Made by a program: the position numbers and the translations under genes
Notes under the pieces: generated by a model
Told to the model about the DNA's origin: nothing
What the model saw: only the letters and a program-made list of their open reading frames with translations
The model's database searches: none
In this document: positions 36,773 to 45,499 of the stretch, one piece after another
How positions within the stretch are numbered: the first letter of the stretch is position 1
Layout: every line of letters starts with the position of its first letter
Assembly: GCF_000025565.1 (NCBI RefSeq)
Contig: NC_014108.1
Coordinates: 1-64,000 of the forward strand
From: Enterobacter cloacae subsp. cloacae ATCC 13047
GTDB taxonomy: Bacteria; Pseudomonadota; Gammaproteobacteria; Enterobacterales; Enterobacteriaceae
DNA: 64,000 nucleotides
Direction of reading: 5' to 3'

Positions 36773-38799
36773 AGAATGTGAATATCCTGGCTTTGGGAGC
36801 ATTTATGCTCCCTGTTTCATTTGCGCATGCGCAAATTCAGGCCACCCCGGACACAGCCAAAATTACTGCAAGTAAGGATATCGCAGGTTCTATTTCATCA
36901 ACGGTAAAAGGGAAAACCAGTAACGCCTCCCGTTTAAATGAATCGCAGATCCGTCCGGTATCCGGTGAAAACAATATGCGAACCTATGACGGCCAAACCG
37001 CATTTAACGGCAAAGCCGTTTGTAAAGGCTCATCTGAGTTCATGCGCATGCTTGTTCAGCCCACAACGAACGGTAATTTAAAACTGCTGAATATCATGCA
37101 GGATACCGATATGAACGGCTCCCTGGACATCACAACGTCACCAGGTTGGGATATTTCAGTAGTTTGCAGTAACGGCTTTCAGACGTGTTCCGATGCGAAT
37201 AATGCTGCTACCTGCACTTCTTGGGCCTGGGTTGCAGATCCCAAGAGCTACCAACTAGGCCGTAAAAATGTCGCTATGACGGAACTGGGTGGTTGTTACT
37301 GCATAAATAACAGCTGTGGCAGCAATCTCGCCTGGAATAATCTGGGCCAAATTCTTAACGATCTGGGTGGCGGCGCATCACAGGCACTTTCGCGGGCAAA
37401 CCCCTGGTTCACACTGAGTCAGATTAAGGTTGACGGCGTATCGGCATCTTTCGTTGGCGGTGACACAGCTTCATGTTCGATTGGTGATTCAGAAGGTTTC
37501 TTTGGTACTGCTGATGGTAAAAAAATCCTTAATTACAAGGATAATTATAACGCCATGAAGACGGATGCCAACAGTCAGAAGACCACCAGTGATGCCTACC
37601 GCATGATCACTGAAGGCAGCCTGAACCCAAACGAAACGTCTGATGTGTACTCATGCGATATCACTCGCAACGTGAATCTGGATGAACCTAAGCTGAATGA
37701 AATTATCGCCTTTGATGGAGGGCAAGGTTCCGTTCAGCAATGTGGCACTGACTGCCTGCAACTGGTTTTAGGTCGTCTGGGTGATAACTACTGGAGCGGT
37801 ACGTGTAAATACTTTGAAGTTGATTCTAACTTTTTCATCAAAGACCACACCCGTATAGCCAGCGCTACGCTCATTAACGCCGTTTTTGATGACTGGATGC
37901 AACTGTGGGCCGGAGATAAAGTCGTCTGGTCAGGACCGTATGGCAACTGGAACGATGCAGGCCCGGTGCCTGGCGCATGCGAACTGAGCAAGTCATGGAA
38001 CCAATCTCCGAATACGGACTTTAAAAAGTACCTTGATAAAAATGGCCCGGTCAAATTCAAAATCCGCGTCGAAGTCTCTGGTGAAGGCGAAGGATATGCT
38101 CTGGTACGGCTGAAGGCTGACCTCTCCTGTCGTGAAGGTGATGAGTATGTCTCAAACACCTGTACTGCTTATGAACAGGACCAAAACTGTCAGCTTGTCG
38201 ATGAAACTGTGGACGGAGTGAAAACTTTCACTGGTAGCATCAACACCGGCCTTATCCCTCTTCCCCAAACCCAGGTTCTTCAGGGCAGCTTCTGCTCTGT
38301 CGCTGTGAAACGTGATTGGTTTAAAAAGAAACGGCAATACCGATGCAACCGCAAGACAGACTTCAATTTCGACAAAATAATTGAGCGTAAGGCCTACATC
38401 GATAAAACCGTCACGCCCGGCGACTATAAAGACAAAATGTTCAATAACGGCAAGGTAACTTACGGTGCAGGTGAATTATTCTGGCCTGACATGCCGAAAG
38501 TGGGTGATTGTATAAATATGTGCAAAACCCGTAAGCCGAAACAAACTCCAGACATGGCTGTTTCCGGGCAGGTTGATAAAAATAATAAAGCGAGCGTGAT
38601 CAAATATGACAATTTCTATTATGAGTGTGATGCAACGAACAAATGCCCTGCTGAACCTGGCGAGGAAGTTATTAAAGCTTGCCAGTGTCTTAATGAGTTC
38701 GCAGAAGCTTCAGCGATCATGCAGGTTATTCGCCAGGCTGGTCAGGACATGATCTGTAGTTCCGGCAATCCCAAGAAGCCAGATGGTTCAAGCAAATAA
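36769..38799 (+). CDS. TraN-like cysteine-rich exported protein (676 aa)
   Basis: The signal peptide is about 22 residues, cleaved near SFAHAQ. The mature protein has about 38 cysteines, including SVVCSNGFQTCSDANNAATCTSWAWV, GGCYCINNSCGSNLAWNNLGQILNDLGGG and a C-terminal Cys-rich part ending KACQCLNEF. The CYCINNSCG and DLGGG blocks recur in large TraN-type proteins of some enterobacterial plasmids and ICEs. I infer that a TraN-like N-terminal portion is encoded here as its own gene. The A palindrome (36819..36836) lies in its signal-peptide codons. Confidence 0.7.
   Translation: MKNVNILALGAFMLPVSFAHAQIQATPDTAKITASKDIAGSISSTVKGKTSNASRLNESQIRPVSGENNMRTYDGQTAFNGKAVCKGSSEFMRMLVQPTTNGNLKLLNIMQDTDMNGSLDITTSPGWDISVVCSNGFQTCSDANNAATCTSWAWVADPKSYQLGRKNVAMTELGGCYCINNSCGSNLAWNNLGQILNDLGGGASQALSRANPWFTLSQIKVDGVSASFVGGDTASCSIGDSEGFFGTADGKKILNYKDNYNAMKTDANSQKTTSDAYRMITEGSLNPNETSDVYSCDITRNVNLDEPKLNEIIAFDGGQGSVQQCGTDCLQLVLGRLGDNYWSGTCKYFEVDSNFFIKDHTRIASATLINAVFDDWMQLWAGDKVVWSGPYGNWNDAGPVPGACELSKSWNQSPNTDFKKYLDKNGPVKFKIRVEVSGEGEGYALVRLKADLSCREGDEYVSNTCTAYEQDQNCQLVDETVDGVKTFTGSINTGLIPLPQTQVLQGSFCSVAVKRDWFKKKRQYRCNRKTDFNFDKIIERKAYIDKTVTPGDYKDKMFNNGKVTYGAGELFWPDMPKVGDCINMCKTRKPKQTPDMAVSGQVDKNNKASVIKYDNFYYECDATNKCPAEPGEEVIKACQCLNEFAEASAIMQVIRQAGQDMICSSGNPKKPDGSSK
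36819..36836. promoter_or_regulatory. Palindrome A inside signal-peptide codons of the TraN-like gene
   Basis: ATTTGCGCATGCGCAAAT is a perfect 18-bp palindrome encoding Phe-Ala-His-Ala-Gln at the signal-peptidase site. Confidence 0.65.
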
Positions 38800-38808
38800 G
38801 GATAAATA

Positions 38809-40704
38809 TTGGAAATGCTGAGGAAGTTCATTAGTTCCATTCTAATCCTGTGCCAGCTCGTTATGTTGATTGGTATTTTGCCAGCAAAAGCGGCAAATCC
38901 TATTGCAACAAATTTCGTATGCGGTCAGGATTTAAATAATAATGGTTATCTGGGCGACGAAGGCGAATATCAGGCCTGTCAAACTGCCACGATAAATCAT
39001 TCTACGGCGGCGAATTCGTATTGCCTGCCGGGATACACAATGCAGGCAAACGGGGCTTGCATGAAATACGAATATGCCCCTCTGGGTAGCCAGTGTCCCA
39101 ATGGCTACTTCATCCAGAATGGCCGCTGCGTGCAAGAAAGTCTGTTACAGGCCCAGGGCTACTGCCCAAGTGGCTATGTAATGGTAGGTAATGGCTGTCA
39201 GTCCTATACCTACACTGCCCCGACGCAAACCTGTCCCGCAGGCTCTTTCATTCAGAATGGCCGTTGTATCACTCAGCAGCAGATTCAGCCCACAGTTAGT
39301 TGTCCTAATGTTGGTGGTAAACAATGGGCCTATGACGGGGCCGGGAAATGTGTGATGCCTAGCGCAATCATGCAGGTTCCGGGCGGAGGCCGTTGCACTA
39401 ATGTCCCTGCCGGTTATCAATTGGCAGAATGCCGGATCACCATGCAGGGTCCGGCCCAATTCTGGACAACTGTTGTATACGCGCAATACCTCTGCTCTGC
39501 CGGTTCTATGGTTAACGGCTCATGTGTCGTTAACGCAGATGCCGGGGCTGTGCAGCTGACCTGTCCATCCGGGACTGTGCTCGAAGGTGGTCAGTGCAAA
39601 CACACCTCAACCACAAACCTGAATTATCTGTGCAGCACGGGTACGCTGGTCAATGGCAACCAGTGTAAAGTCGTGTCCGATGCCGGACCTGTGCAGGCCG
39701 TTTGTCAGTCAGGTTACGTTATACAAAATGGTCAGTGTGTAAAATCCACGTCATCATCCACGCAGTATTCCTGCTCACAGGGAACGCTCAGTGGCACAAA
39801 CTGTGTCTGGAACACGTCGGAGAACTACTGCCCAATCGGTGTAAATCAGTCCTGCCTGAATAATAACGGCGGAGCGTCATGCTCTCCCAATAAATGCATT
39901 GATGTCAGCGTTAACAAGCCGGTGGATGAAGGTAACATAGACGGTTCAATGCTGGTCAATGACGGTAAGAAGTCTGACGATGGCGTATGTATGGATCAGC
40001 TGTTTATCTTCAGTGGCCGTGCGCAGGATTGCAAGCTCGCTGGGGTAGATACGGCCTTTAAGAACTGCTGCAAAAGCGAAGGGAAGGTATTCACCGACTC
40101 CGTAGGAGCATTGGGTAATATCTCCACGGCGGCCAGTACCATATCCAAAGTGTACGGCGCTGCGCAGGAGGCTTATACCTACTATACCGTCGCGATGCAG
40201 GCGACCGGTGATGCAGCTGTCGCATCGTCTATGGCAGCCCAGGGCTTTGGTGATGCCATGCTGGTTGCCTTTGACCCGACAAGTCTGGCGATCTCCGTTG
40301 CCATTTACTTCGCTATGCAATACCTCATGAAAGCCTGCGATCAGACGTCGATGGAAACCGCTATGCAGGCCGGTTCCGGTTACTGTCATGAAGTCGGGAC
40401 ATACTGCAAAAAGAAAATCCCTCTGCTGGGCTGTGTCCAGAAGGCAACCTCATACTGCTGTTTTAACTCCAAGCTGGCGAGAATTATTCATGAACAGGGC
40501 AGACCGCAGCTGAAGAACTTCAGTGGTTGGGGCGATTCGGGTTCACCGCAGTGCAGGGGATTCACTCCAGACGAGTTTGCCGCCATCAACTTTGCGGAGA
40601 TTGACCTCAGCGAATATGTTGAAGATATGGTGAAAAAAGCAACCGATGAAATCCAGAAGGATGTTAATCAAATCACCCAGGATTTCTACGAAAAAACAAA
40701 TTAA
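38809..40704 (+). CDS. traN: TraN mating-pair stabilisation protein
   Basis: The start is TTG with AAGGA six bases upstream, or the ATG six bases later. A signal peptide (about 1-30) ends in AKA. The middle has a tandem Cys repeat of the type (Q)xCPxGYxxxNGxC, about ten units at 60-345. The C-terminus matches F TraN: CMDQLFIFSGRAQDCK, CCKSEGKVF and TYCKKKIPLLGCVQKATSYCCFNSKLARIIHEQGRPQL followed by CRGFTPDEFAAINFAEIDLSEYV. Family knowledge: an outer-membrane adhesin that stabilises mating pairs. Confidence 0.88.
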   Translation: MEMLRKFISSILILCQLVMLIGILPAKAANPIATNFVCGQDLNNNGYLGDEGEYQACQTATINHSTAANSYCLPGYTMQANGACMKYEYAPLGSQCPNGYFIQNGRCVQESLLQAQGYCPSGYVMVGNGCQSYTYTAPTQTCPAGSFIQNGRCITQQQIQPTVSCPNVGGKQWAYDGAGKCVMPSAIMQVPGGGRCTNVPAGYQLAECRITMQGPAQFWTTVVYAQYLCSAGSMVNGSCVVNADAGAVQLTCPSGTVLEGGQCKHTSTTNLNYLCSTGTLVNGNQCKVVSDAGPVQAVCQSGYVIQNGQCVKSTSSSTQYSCSQGTLSGTNCVWNTSENYCPIGVNQSCLNNNGGASCSPNKCIDVSVNKPVDEGNIDGSMLVNDGKKSDDGVCMDQLFIFSGRAQDCKLAGVDTAFKNCCKSEGKVFTDSVGALGNISTAASTISKVYGAAQEAYTYYTVAMQATGDAAVASSMAAQGFGDAMLVAFDPTSLAISVAIYFAMQYLMKACDQTSMETAMQAGSGYCHEVGTYCKKKIPLLGCVQKATSYCCFNSKLARIIHEQGRPQLKNFSGWGDSGSPQCRGFTPDEFAAINFAEIDLSEYVEDMVKKATDEIQKDVNQITQDFYEKTN

Positions 40705-40716
40705 TAATTAATCAAC

Positions 40717-40734
40717 GCTCTCACGGATGAGAGC
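40717..40734. terminator. Hairpin after traN
   Basis: GCTCTCACGGATGAGAGC is a 7-8 bp stem, followed by A-rich rather than T-rich sequence on the plus strand. It may be an attenuator or stabilising 3' hairpin before the traWU promoter. Confidence 0.4.
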
Positions 40735-40827
40735 AATAAAAACAATCTATTCAACATGATATGAGAACTCACAAAATCAATTTAAACTAATTAAAAAATC
40801 AGCATGCCATCTAATTGATTATAGTTT

Positions 40828-40847
40828 ATGATACAAATACGTATCAT
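40828..40847. promoter_or_regulatory. Palindrome C upstream of traWU
   Basis: ATGATACAAATACGTATCAT is a perfect 20-bp palindrome 15 bases before the ATG. A TATAGT -10 lies at 40820..40825. It suggests a second, repressible transfer promoter. Confidence 0.8.
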
Positions 40848-40862
40848 GAACGAAGATCCATT

Positions 40863-42461
40863 ATGCAAAAAATAATGACGCTGCTGATTAGTGCCACTCT
40901 GTCCTTTGCCGCCAGTGCTGCCACTGTCGGCAATACTATAGGCCAGATCTATGACATTGCCGAACCCGATGCTCTCAGTGAAATTGAGAGTCGCGTCCGT
41001 AGTGTTGACTGGTCAAAGGAAATGAATAAAAACCGCGAATCGTGGCATGCATTTCGCGGCGTTCCTTTGCCTGTTGCCAAAGAAACACGAACCCGCACCT
41101 ACGTTCCCTTTTATACCTCGCTCATCGATGTTCCCGATAAAGAGGGCCGTATCCTGTATCCGAAAGGGTATACGTTTAATCCATTACAGCATGTTCATCT
41201 GCCCCAGCGCATTGTGGTGATATCCCCAGGCCAGGAGGAATGGCTGAAATCGCACGTCCAGGATACCGACATGGTGCTGTATACCCACGGCGATGTCATA
41301 ACCAAAGGCGAGTCGCTGGGTCGCCCGGCATTTATACTTGATCCCACGCTGCAACAGCGCCTTGATGTGAAAGTCACTCCCAGTATTGTTCAGCAGGAAG
41401 GCGCACACCTGGTAATCAACGAATTTGCCTGGAATCCCGAAAAGAAAACATCCACAGCGCTTCTGAAATTGATGTCGGATGACATGCTCAGTGCTACTTC
41501 CGATGTACTCAGCACAGCCTTCAACGCATTAATTCCCGCAGCTCGCGCGGAATGCAAAACTTCCTTCCTGAACCCGGTGACGGATATCGGCTGGTCCTGT
41601 ATTTTTCCGATGCGTATAGCCGGTGTGCAAATCGTAGGCGGCGAAGAAAATGCCAGCCACAGCGACAGTCCTGTTTGTGTCTGCAAAGGGGGCGCAGTAC
41701 CAACTATCGGCCTGAAAACCTCGTTTTGGGAGCCGAAACGTATCATTGATACAGTTTCTGATCCCTACTGCATGATGCCTCTCGGTACGACACTGACTAC
41801 GCCAAAGCCAGGTACTCTGGCCGGGGGGCTGAACGAAAACAGCACCTCTAAAAGAGCATTCCAGCAAGCCCATTATTATATCTTCCCGGCGTGGAAGATT
41901 CTCAACATGTTCTACGACATTCCCTGCCTCGATGATGAAGGGTATGACGTGGCGATGATGACTGAGATCCTTCCTCAGTGGAACAATGACATTTTAAGTC
42001 TGATCATTAACCCGGAAGCCCTTCTTTTTGCCAATCCTATTTCCACGATCACCTGTTCCGCAGACGCAGCTGCGGCTTCGTTTGGGATGCCGCTTAATGC
42101 CCTTTTCTGGTGTATGGGTTCATGGGGAAATGCCTACCCACTCTCAGGCTCCATTACCTCCACAGACTACGTAGAGGCCAACGCCGGTATTGCAGCCCGA
42201 ACCATTTATATGATGGGTCGCCTCGGCCTGCTCTGGAATACATCAGACGATGGATGCTACCGGGAACTGGCCCCTATCTGGCGCAAAGATCGCTTCAAAT
42301 TGCAGATGATGCGCCCTGCTCGCAGTACAACATGCCTCCCTATTGGCCGTGAGGGCTTGCTCTGGACCGGCGGGAAACATGATCCACGAAAAGACAACTT
42401 CATGTGGATGATGTTCGAGAAAAAAGACTGCTGCGTCCGTTATTCGGGTTCAGTTATGTAA
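40863..42461 (+). CDS. traWU: TraW-TraU fusion protein, 532 aa
   Basis: The ATG at 40863 follows the C palindrome; upstream in-frame codons are promoter. A signal peptide (1-19, ending ASA) precedes a TraW-like part (about 20-215), with IAEPDALSEIESR, FYTSLIDVPDKEGRILYPKGYTFNPL and HLVINEFAWNPE. Then comes a TraU part (about 222-532) with CKTSFLNPVTDIGWSCIFPMRIAGVQI, VCKGGAVPTIGLKTSFWEP and DTVSDPYCMMPLG. The two are separate genes in F, R27 and SXT. The join (FNALIPAARAECKTS) looks like a remnant TraU signal-peptide cleavage site. Both halves look complete. Confidence 0.88.
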   Translation: MQKIMTLLISATLSFAASAATVGNTIGQIYDIAEPDALSEIESRVRSVDWSKEMNKNRESWHAFRGVPLPVAKETRTRTYVPFYTSLIDVPDKEGRILYPKGYTFNPLQHVHLPQRIVVISPGQEEWLKSHVQDTDMVLYTHGDVITKGESLGRPAFILDPTLQQRLDVKVTPSIVQQEGAHLVINEFAWNPEKKTSTALLKLMSDDMLSATSDVLSTAFNALIPAARAECKTSFLNPVTDIGWSCIFPMRIAGVQIVGGEENASHSDSPVCVCKGGAVPTIGLKTSFWEPKRIIDTVSDPYCMMPLGTTLTTPKPGTLAGGLNENSTSKRAFQQAHYYIFPAWKILNMFYDIPCLDDEGYDVAMMTEILPQWNNDILSLIINPEALLFANPISTITCSADAAAASFGMPLNALFWCMGSWGNAYPLSGSITSTDYVEANAGIAARTIYMMGRLGLLWNTSDDGCYRELAPIWRKDRFKLQMMRPARSTTCLPIGREGLLWTGGKHDPRKDNFMWMMFEKKDCCVRYSGSVM

Positions 42462-42465
42462 GCGC

Positions 42466-42483
42466 ATTTGCGCATGCACAAAT
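42466..42483. promoter_or_regulatory. Imperfect palindrome A after traWU
   Basis: ATTTGCGCATGCACAAAT has one mismatch. It lies between traWU and the next gene. Confidence 0.55.
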
Positions 42484-42496
42484 TTAAGGAAAACAA

Positions 42497-42892
42497 ATGC
42501 GAAGCCTAATTCTGAACAAAAACATTTCCGTATCAGCAATCTTCTTTTTTTTACTGTGTTTTAAAGGGGGAGATATGGCTGCGTGGGTAACAGATAAGAC
42601 AAACCTGATTACCTGGCTGGAAGCAAATAAGCTGAACAATACCTTCAGCGGGGCGGATTTTTCAGTGCTTCCAGCCATAGCGGTCATCGCCGGTATGTAT
42701 GCGGTTAGTCACCTGATCATATTTGTCACTGAAATAGCATTTGCAACATATGCTGCATTTTCTTCAGTGCCTGAAACGACCGAACTGGTCGTGAGCAAAA
42801 ATCCCCAAACCGCAGCTCAGGCACCAGAACATAAAGAACAGGATGCCTCACCTGCACAGTCCGAACGCCATGATAACCCGGAGAAACACTGA
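42497..42892 (+). CDS. Small membrane protein of the transfer operon, 131 aa
   Basis: Two starts have good sites: 42497 (AAGGAAAACAA) and 42575 (GGGGGAGAT, MAAWVTDKTN). The longer form adds a hydrophobic N-terminus (SAIFFFLLCF). The shared part has one membrane segment (about 55-75 of the long form: FSVLPAIAVIAGMYAVSHLIIF) and a polar Gln/Glu/Pro-rich tail. It lies between traWU and trbC. F has traN, trbE and traF around this position, but no match to TrbE is evident. Confidence 0.65.
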   Translation: MRSLILNKNISVSAIFFFLLCFKGGDMAAWVTDKTNLITWLEANKLNNTFSGADFSVLPAIAVIAGMYAVSHLIIFVTEIAFATYAAFSSVPETTELVVSKNPQTAAQAPEHKEQDASPAQSERHDNPEKH

Positions 42893-43641
42893 TGAAGAAC
42901 AGCACCATTTTTCTCCTGGCCTCCCTTGCAACGTTCGGTGTCTGTGCAACCGGTAGTGAACCCCTGTCAGTAAAAATATCACCAGAAATGATGGCCGCAG
43001 CCCGGAATGCGAATGCACAGGCTGTGCAGACACTCAATGATGATGAACAGGGAGTGGCGCGTCAGTTTGCGTCGTCAATTGCCGAATTTTCAAAGAGTGA
43101 TGCCTTCAAGAAAAAGCAGGAGGCGGTGAAGTCGCAGGTTTTTGCCTCTGCTGGTATGCAGGATGATGAGAAGAAAGAAGACGGGCCAAAACTCGCCGGT
43201 AATCAGCTCGTCATGTTTGTTTCCAGCAGTATGCCGCTTGTCACTCTGCGTAAATATGCACACGACCTCTCCAAAGTAGGAGGAGTGATGGTCATGCGAG
43301 GTACAGTAGGCGGGATCAGTAAAATGGTCGATACCATTACGCTGACCCGTAATGTACTTAACGCAGATCCCTCCTGCGAAGGGGCAAAATGCAAGATGTG
43401 GGGTACGGAAATGCTCATCGACCCCATGCTGTTCCGCATTTACGGCATCAATAAAGTACCAGCTCTTATCTACCAGCCTGACATGCAGATTCAGAGTTAC
43501 TGCGATGGCCTGGAAAAGGTCAATAAGGCATCAGCTGTCGTGTATGGTGATGCGTCCGTTCGCGCACTGCTGGAGCGAATGAACATGATTTCGCCGGATG
43601 AAAAGGTTAAGCGCCTGATCACAACACTGGAGAAAGCATGA
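42892..43641 (+). CDS. trbC: TrbC-type pilus assembly protein
   Basis: A signal peptide (about 1-19) precedes a coiled, charged part (about 30-95). The C-terminal thioredoxin-like TrbC domain follows: NQLVMFVSSSMPLVTLRKYAHDLSKVGGVMVMRGTVGGISKMVDT, then DPMLFRIYGINKVPALIY. This is the F-type TrbC family (Type-F conjugative transfer system pilin assembly protein). It overlaps its neighbours by one and four bases. Confidence 0.87.
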   Translation: MKNSTIFLLASLATFGVCATGSEPLSVKISPEMMAAARNANAQAVQTLNDDEQGVARQFASSIAEFSKSDAFKKKQEAVKSQVFASAGMQDDEKKEDGPKLAGNQLVMFVSSSMPLVTLRKYAHDLSKVGGVMVMRGTVGGISKMVDTITLTRNVLNADPSCEGAKCKMWGTEMLIDPMLFRIYGINKVPALIYQPDMQIQSYCDGLEKVNKASAVVYGDASVRALLERMNMISPDEKVKRLITTLEKA

Positions 43642-44138
43642 TGATTCTGAAGCGTCTGGCAACGCGCATTCAGCTATCCGATGAATCGCGCGCATATCTC
43701 AACACCACCACCATAGCCCTCTCCCTGGTGCTCGCATACAGTCTGTTTACCCATATTCTGATCCCGGCCACGCACAGCGTATTTCCGGTCGTGCTTTTTC
43801 GTACCGGTCATGAGGCCACAGAGCAGGACCAGTATGTGCGCTTCTATCTGAAAGACCGTTATTTGCCCCGTGGCGAAGCGAACCTGGTGAAGCGTTTGGG
43901 CTGTATCGCCGGTCAGTACCTTCAGCGCGAAGGCAACCAGTTTTACTGTGACGGTGTAGAAATTGCGCGAGCGATGGCCCATGACCACAAAGGGAATGCC
44001 CTTCCGGTATTCAACTTCACCGGCATTATCCCCGAAGGAAAAGCCTTTGCCGTGGGGGACACCATTAACAGCTATGACAGCCGCTATTGGGGTTTTATTG
44101 ATATCGCGACGACAGAAAAACTCATTCCCGTTTTTTAA
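43638..44138 (+). CDS. TrhF/TraF-type S26 signal peptidase
   Basis: This 166-aa membrane-anchored protease has one N-terminal membrane segment (about 22-45) and the S26 layout. A Ser sits just after the helix (HSVFPVVLFRTGHE), the Lys region is LVKRLGCIAGQYL, and the end motif is SYDSRYWGFI. Related TrhF/TraF proteins of R27, SXT and RP4 process or cyclise pilin. Ser and Lys are both present, but the Ser box differs from the common SMxP form. Confidence 0.82.
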   Translation: MMILKRLATRIQLSDESRAYLNTTTIALSLVLAYSLFTHILIPATHSVFPVVLFRTGHEATEQDQYVRFYLKDRYLPRGEANLVKRLGCIAGQYLQREGNQFYCDGVEIARAMAHDHKGNALPVFNFTGIIPEGKAFAVGDTINSYDSRYWGFIDIATTEKLIPVF

Positions 44139-44141
44139 GTC

Positions 44142-44159
44142 ATTTGCGCATGCGCAAAT
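44142..44159. promoter_or_regulatory. Palindrome A between the S26 peptidase and traF
   Basis: ATTTGCGCATGCGCAAAT is a perfect 18-bp palindrome just before the TraF-like gene. Confidence 0.7.
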
Positions 44160-44180
44160 TGCTCTTTCATTGAGGCATAT

Positions 44181-45008
44181 ATGATCAAAGAAATGATACT
44201 GGTCGGTGCAACATTGTTTTCATTTCCGGTATTGGCTACCAGTGATGCTGCTGCACCTGTTAAAAACCCCAGACACGGTTTATTCTGGTATGAGACTCCC
44301 AAAAAGGAGGAAGAAAAGAAGGCAGAAAATAAATATCCACGCCCTGTAATTCCTTCTGCCGATGAACTATTTAAGATGCATCCAAAGGATGTTCAGGATT
44401 TACTGGATAAAACCAGGGATTACGCACTGTTTAAATTATCCCCTGACGTTGTTCTTGATTACTACAAAGTTCAGGATGCTGCACGCAGAAAGTCAGCTGC
44501 ATTTACCAGCCTGACGGGTTACGTGATGCTGGAAAATCCCCAACTGAATGCAGCTTCAGATTATCCGATCACGAATCCAGGCAACGCTGAGAAACAGCGC
44601 GAACGTCAGGAGCTTAAAAGTAAAAGTCTGATTAAAAATCGTGATGAATATGCACTGCTTTTCTTTAGCGAGCCTAATTGTGGTTTCTGCGTACAGCAAT
44701 CACGTATCCTTGAAAACTTTCAGCGTGAAACCAGCTGGTATATCAAAGAAATTGATATTACTCGCCAGCCTGCGGCCAGGAAAAAATTCAACGTTGATCG
44801 TGCCCCCGTTACCATTCTGATCAAACGCAACTCCGATACGGACAAGTGGATGCCTGTCTCTGTCGGCGTCGATTCGTTAGATAACCTCAGAACCAGTATT
44901 TACAACATGACTCGCGTACTCAACGGCGAACTTGACCCGCGCCAGTTCTTTACCAATGAGAAACAGCAGGGCGGATTCTTTGATCCGTTAAAAGGAGCCA
45001 ATAAATGA
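44181..45008 (+). CDS. traF: TraF-like thioredoxin-fold protein, 275 aa
   Basis: A signal peptide (1-20) and a charged helical part (about 30-150) precede a thioredoxin-like domain with CGFC (Cys167, Cys170; SEPNCGFCVQQSRIL) and NVDRAPVTILIKR. F TraF has the same order; most lack the CxxC, but here it is present, as in several plasmid relatives. It overlaps the second, shorter copy by four bases. It probably assists disulfide formation during pilus assembly. Confidence 0.85.
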   Translation: MIKEMILVGATLFSFPVLATSDAAAPVKNPRHGLFWYETPKKEEEKKAENKYPRPVIPSADELFKMHPKDVQDLLDKTRDYALFKLSPDVVLDYYKVQDAARRKSAAFTSLTGYVMLENPQLNAASDYPITNPGNAEKQRERQELKSKSLIKNRDEYALLFFSEPNCGFCVQQSRILENFQRETSWYIKEIDITRQPAARKKFNVDRAPVTILIKRNSDTDKWMPVSVGVDSLDNLRTSIYNMTRVLNGELDPRQFFTNEKQQGGFFDPLKGANK

Positions 45009-45484
45009 AACCATTACTTCATTTTATGTTTCTTATGTTTTGCCTTCTCAGTCATGCACAGGCTGAAACGTCTTCACCGCAGGCTCAGGCACAAGCTGAA
45101 AATGCGATGGTCACAGATTTATTGTTCAAAAACAGGAAGAACTTTGCCCTTCTTTATTTTGTACAACCAGGCTGTGTTTATTGCCAGCATCAGCTTCCCG
45201 TCATGGAGGAATTTCAGAAGGAAACAAACTGGTATGTGAAAACCATCGACATCATTCAGAACCCGGAGGTGCGTTCGAAATTCAATATTAATGGCACTCC
45301 GGTGATTGTCCTGATTAAGAAAAATGCTGGCGCAAATAACTGGCAAGCCGTCTCAATCGGATACTCGCCTTTAAATACATTACGTGAAGATGTTTTTAAT
45401 CTGGTTCGCCTGTTTAACGGCCAGGTCCCTCAAAGTAAATATTTCGTTCGTACCCAGCGAAACGAATCAACCCCCATTCGTTAA
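45005..45484 (+). CDS. Second TraF-like thioredoxin-fold protein (159 aa)
   Basis: This short periplasmic protein has a signal peptide (1-20, ending AQA) and a thioredoxin-like domain with CVYC (Cys57, Cys60). The similarity to the C-terminal half of its neighbour is plain: NFALLYFVQPGCVYCQHQLPVMEEFQKETNWYVKTIDI against YALLFFSEPNCGFCVQQSRILENFQRETSWYIKEIDI. It arose by tandem duplication and lost the N-terminal region. It could be the counterpart of F TrbB. Confidence 0.82.
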   Translation: MKPLLHFMFLMFCLLSHAQAETSSPQAQAQAENAMVTDLLFKNRKNFALLYFVQPGCVYCQHQLPVMEEFQKETNWYVKTIDIIQNPEVRSKFNINGTPVIVLIKKNAGANNWQAVSIGYSPLNTLREDVFNLVRLFNGQVPQSKYFVRTQRNESTPIR

Positions 45485-45499
45485 CAGGGAAGCATTATT

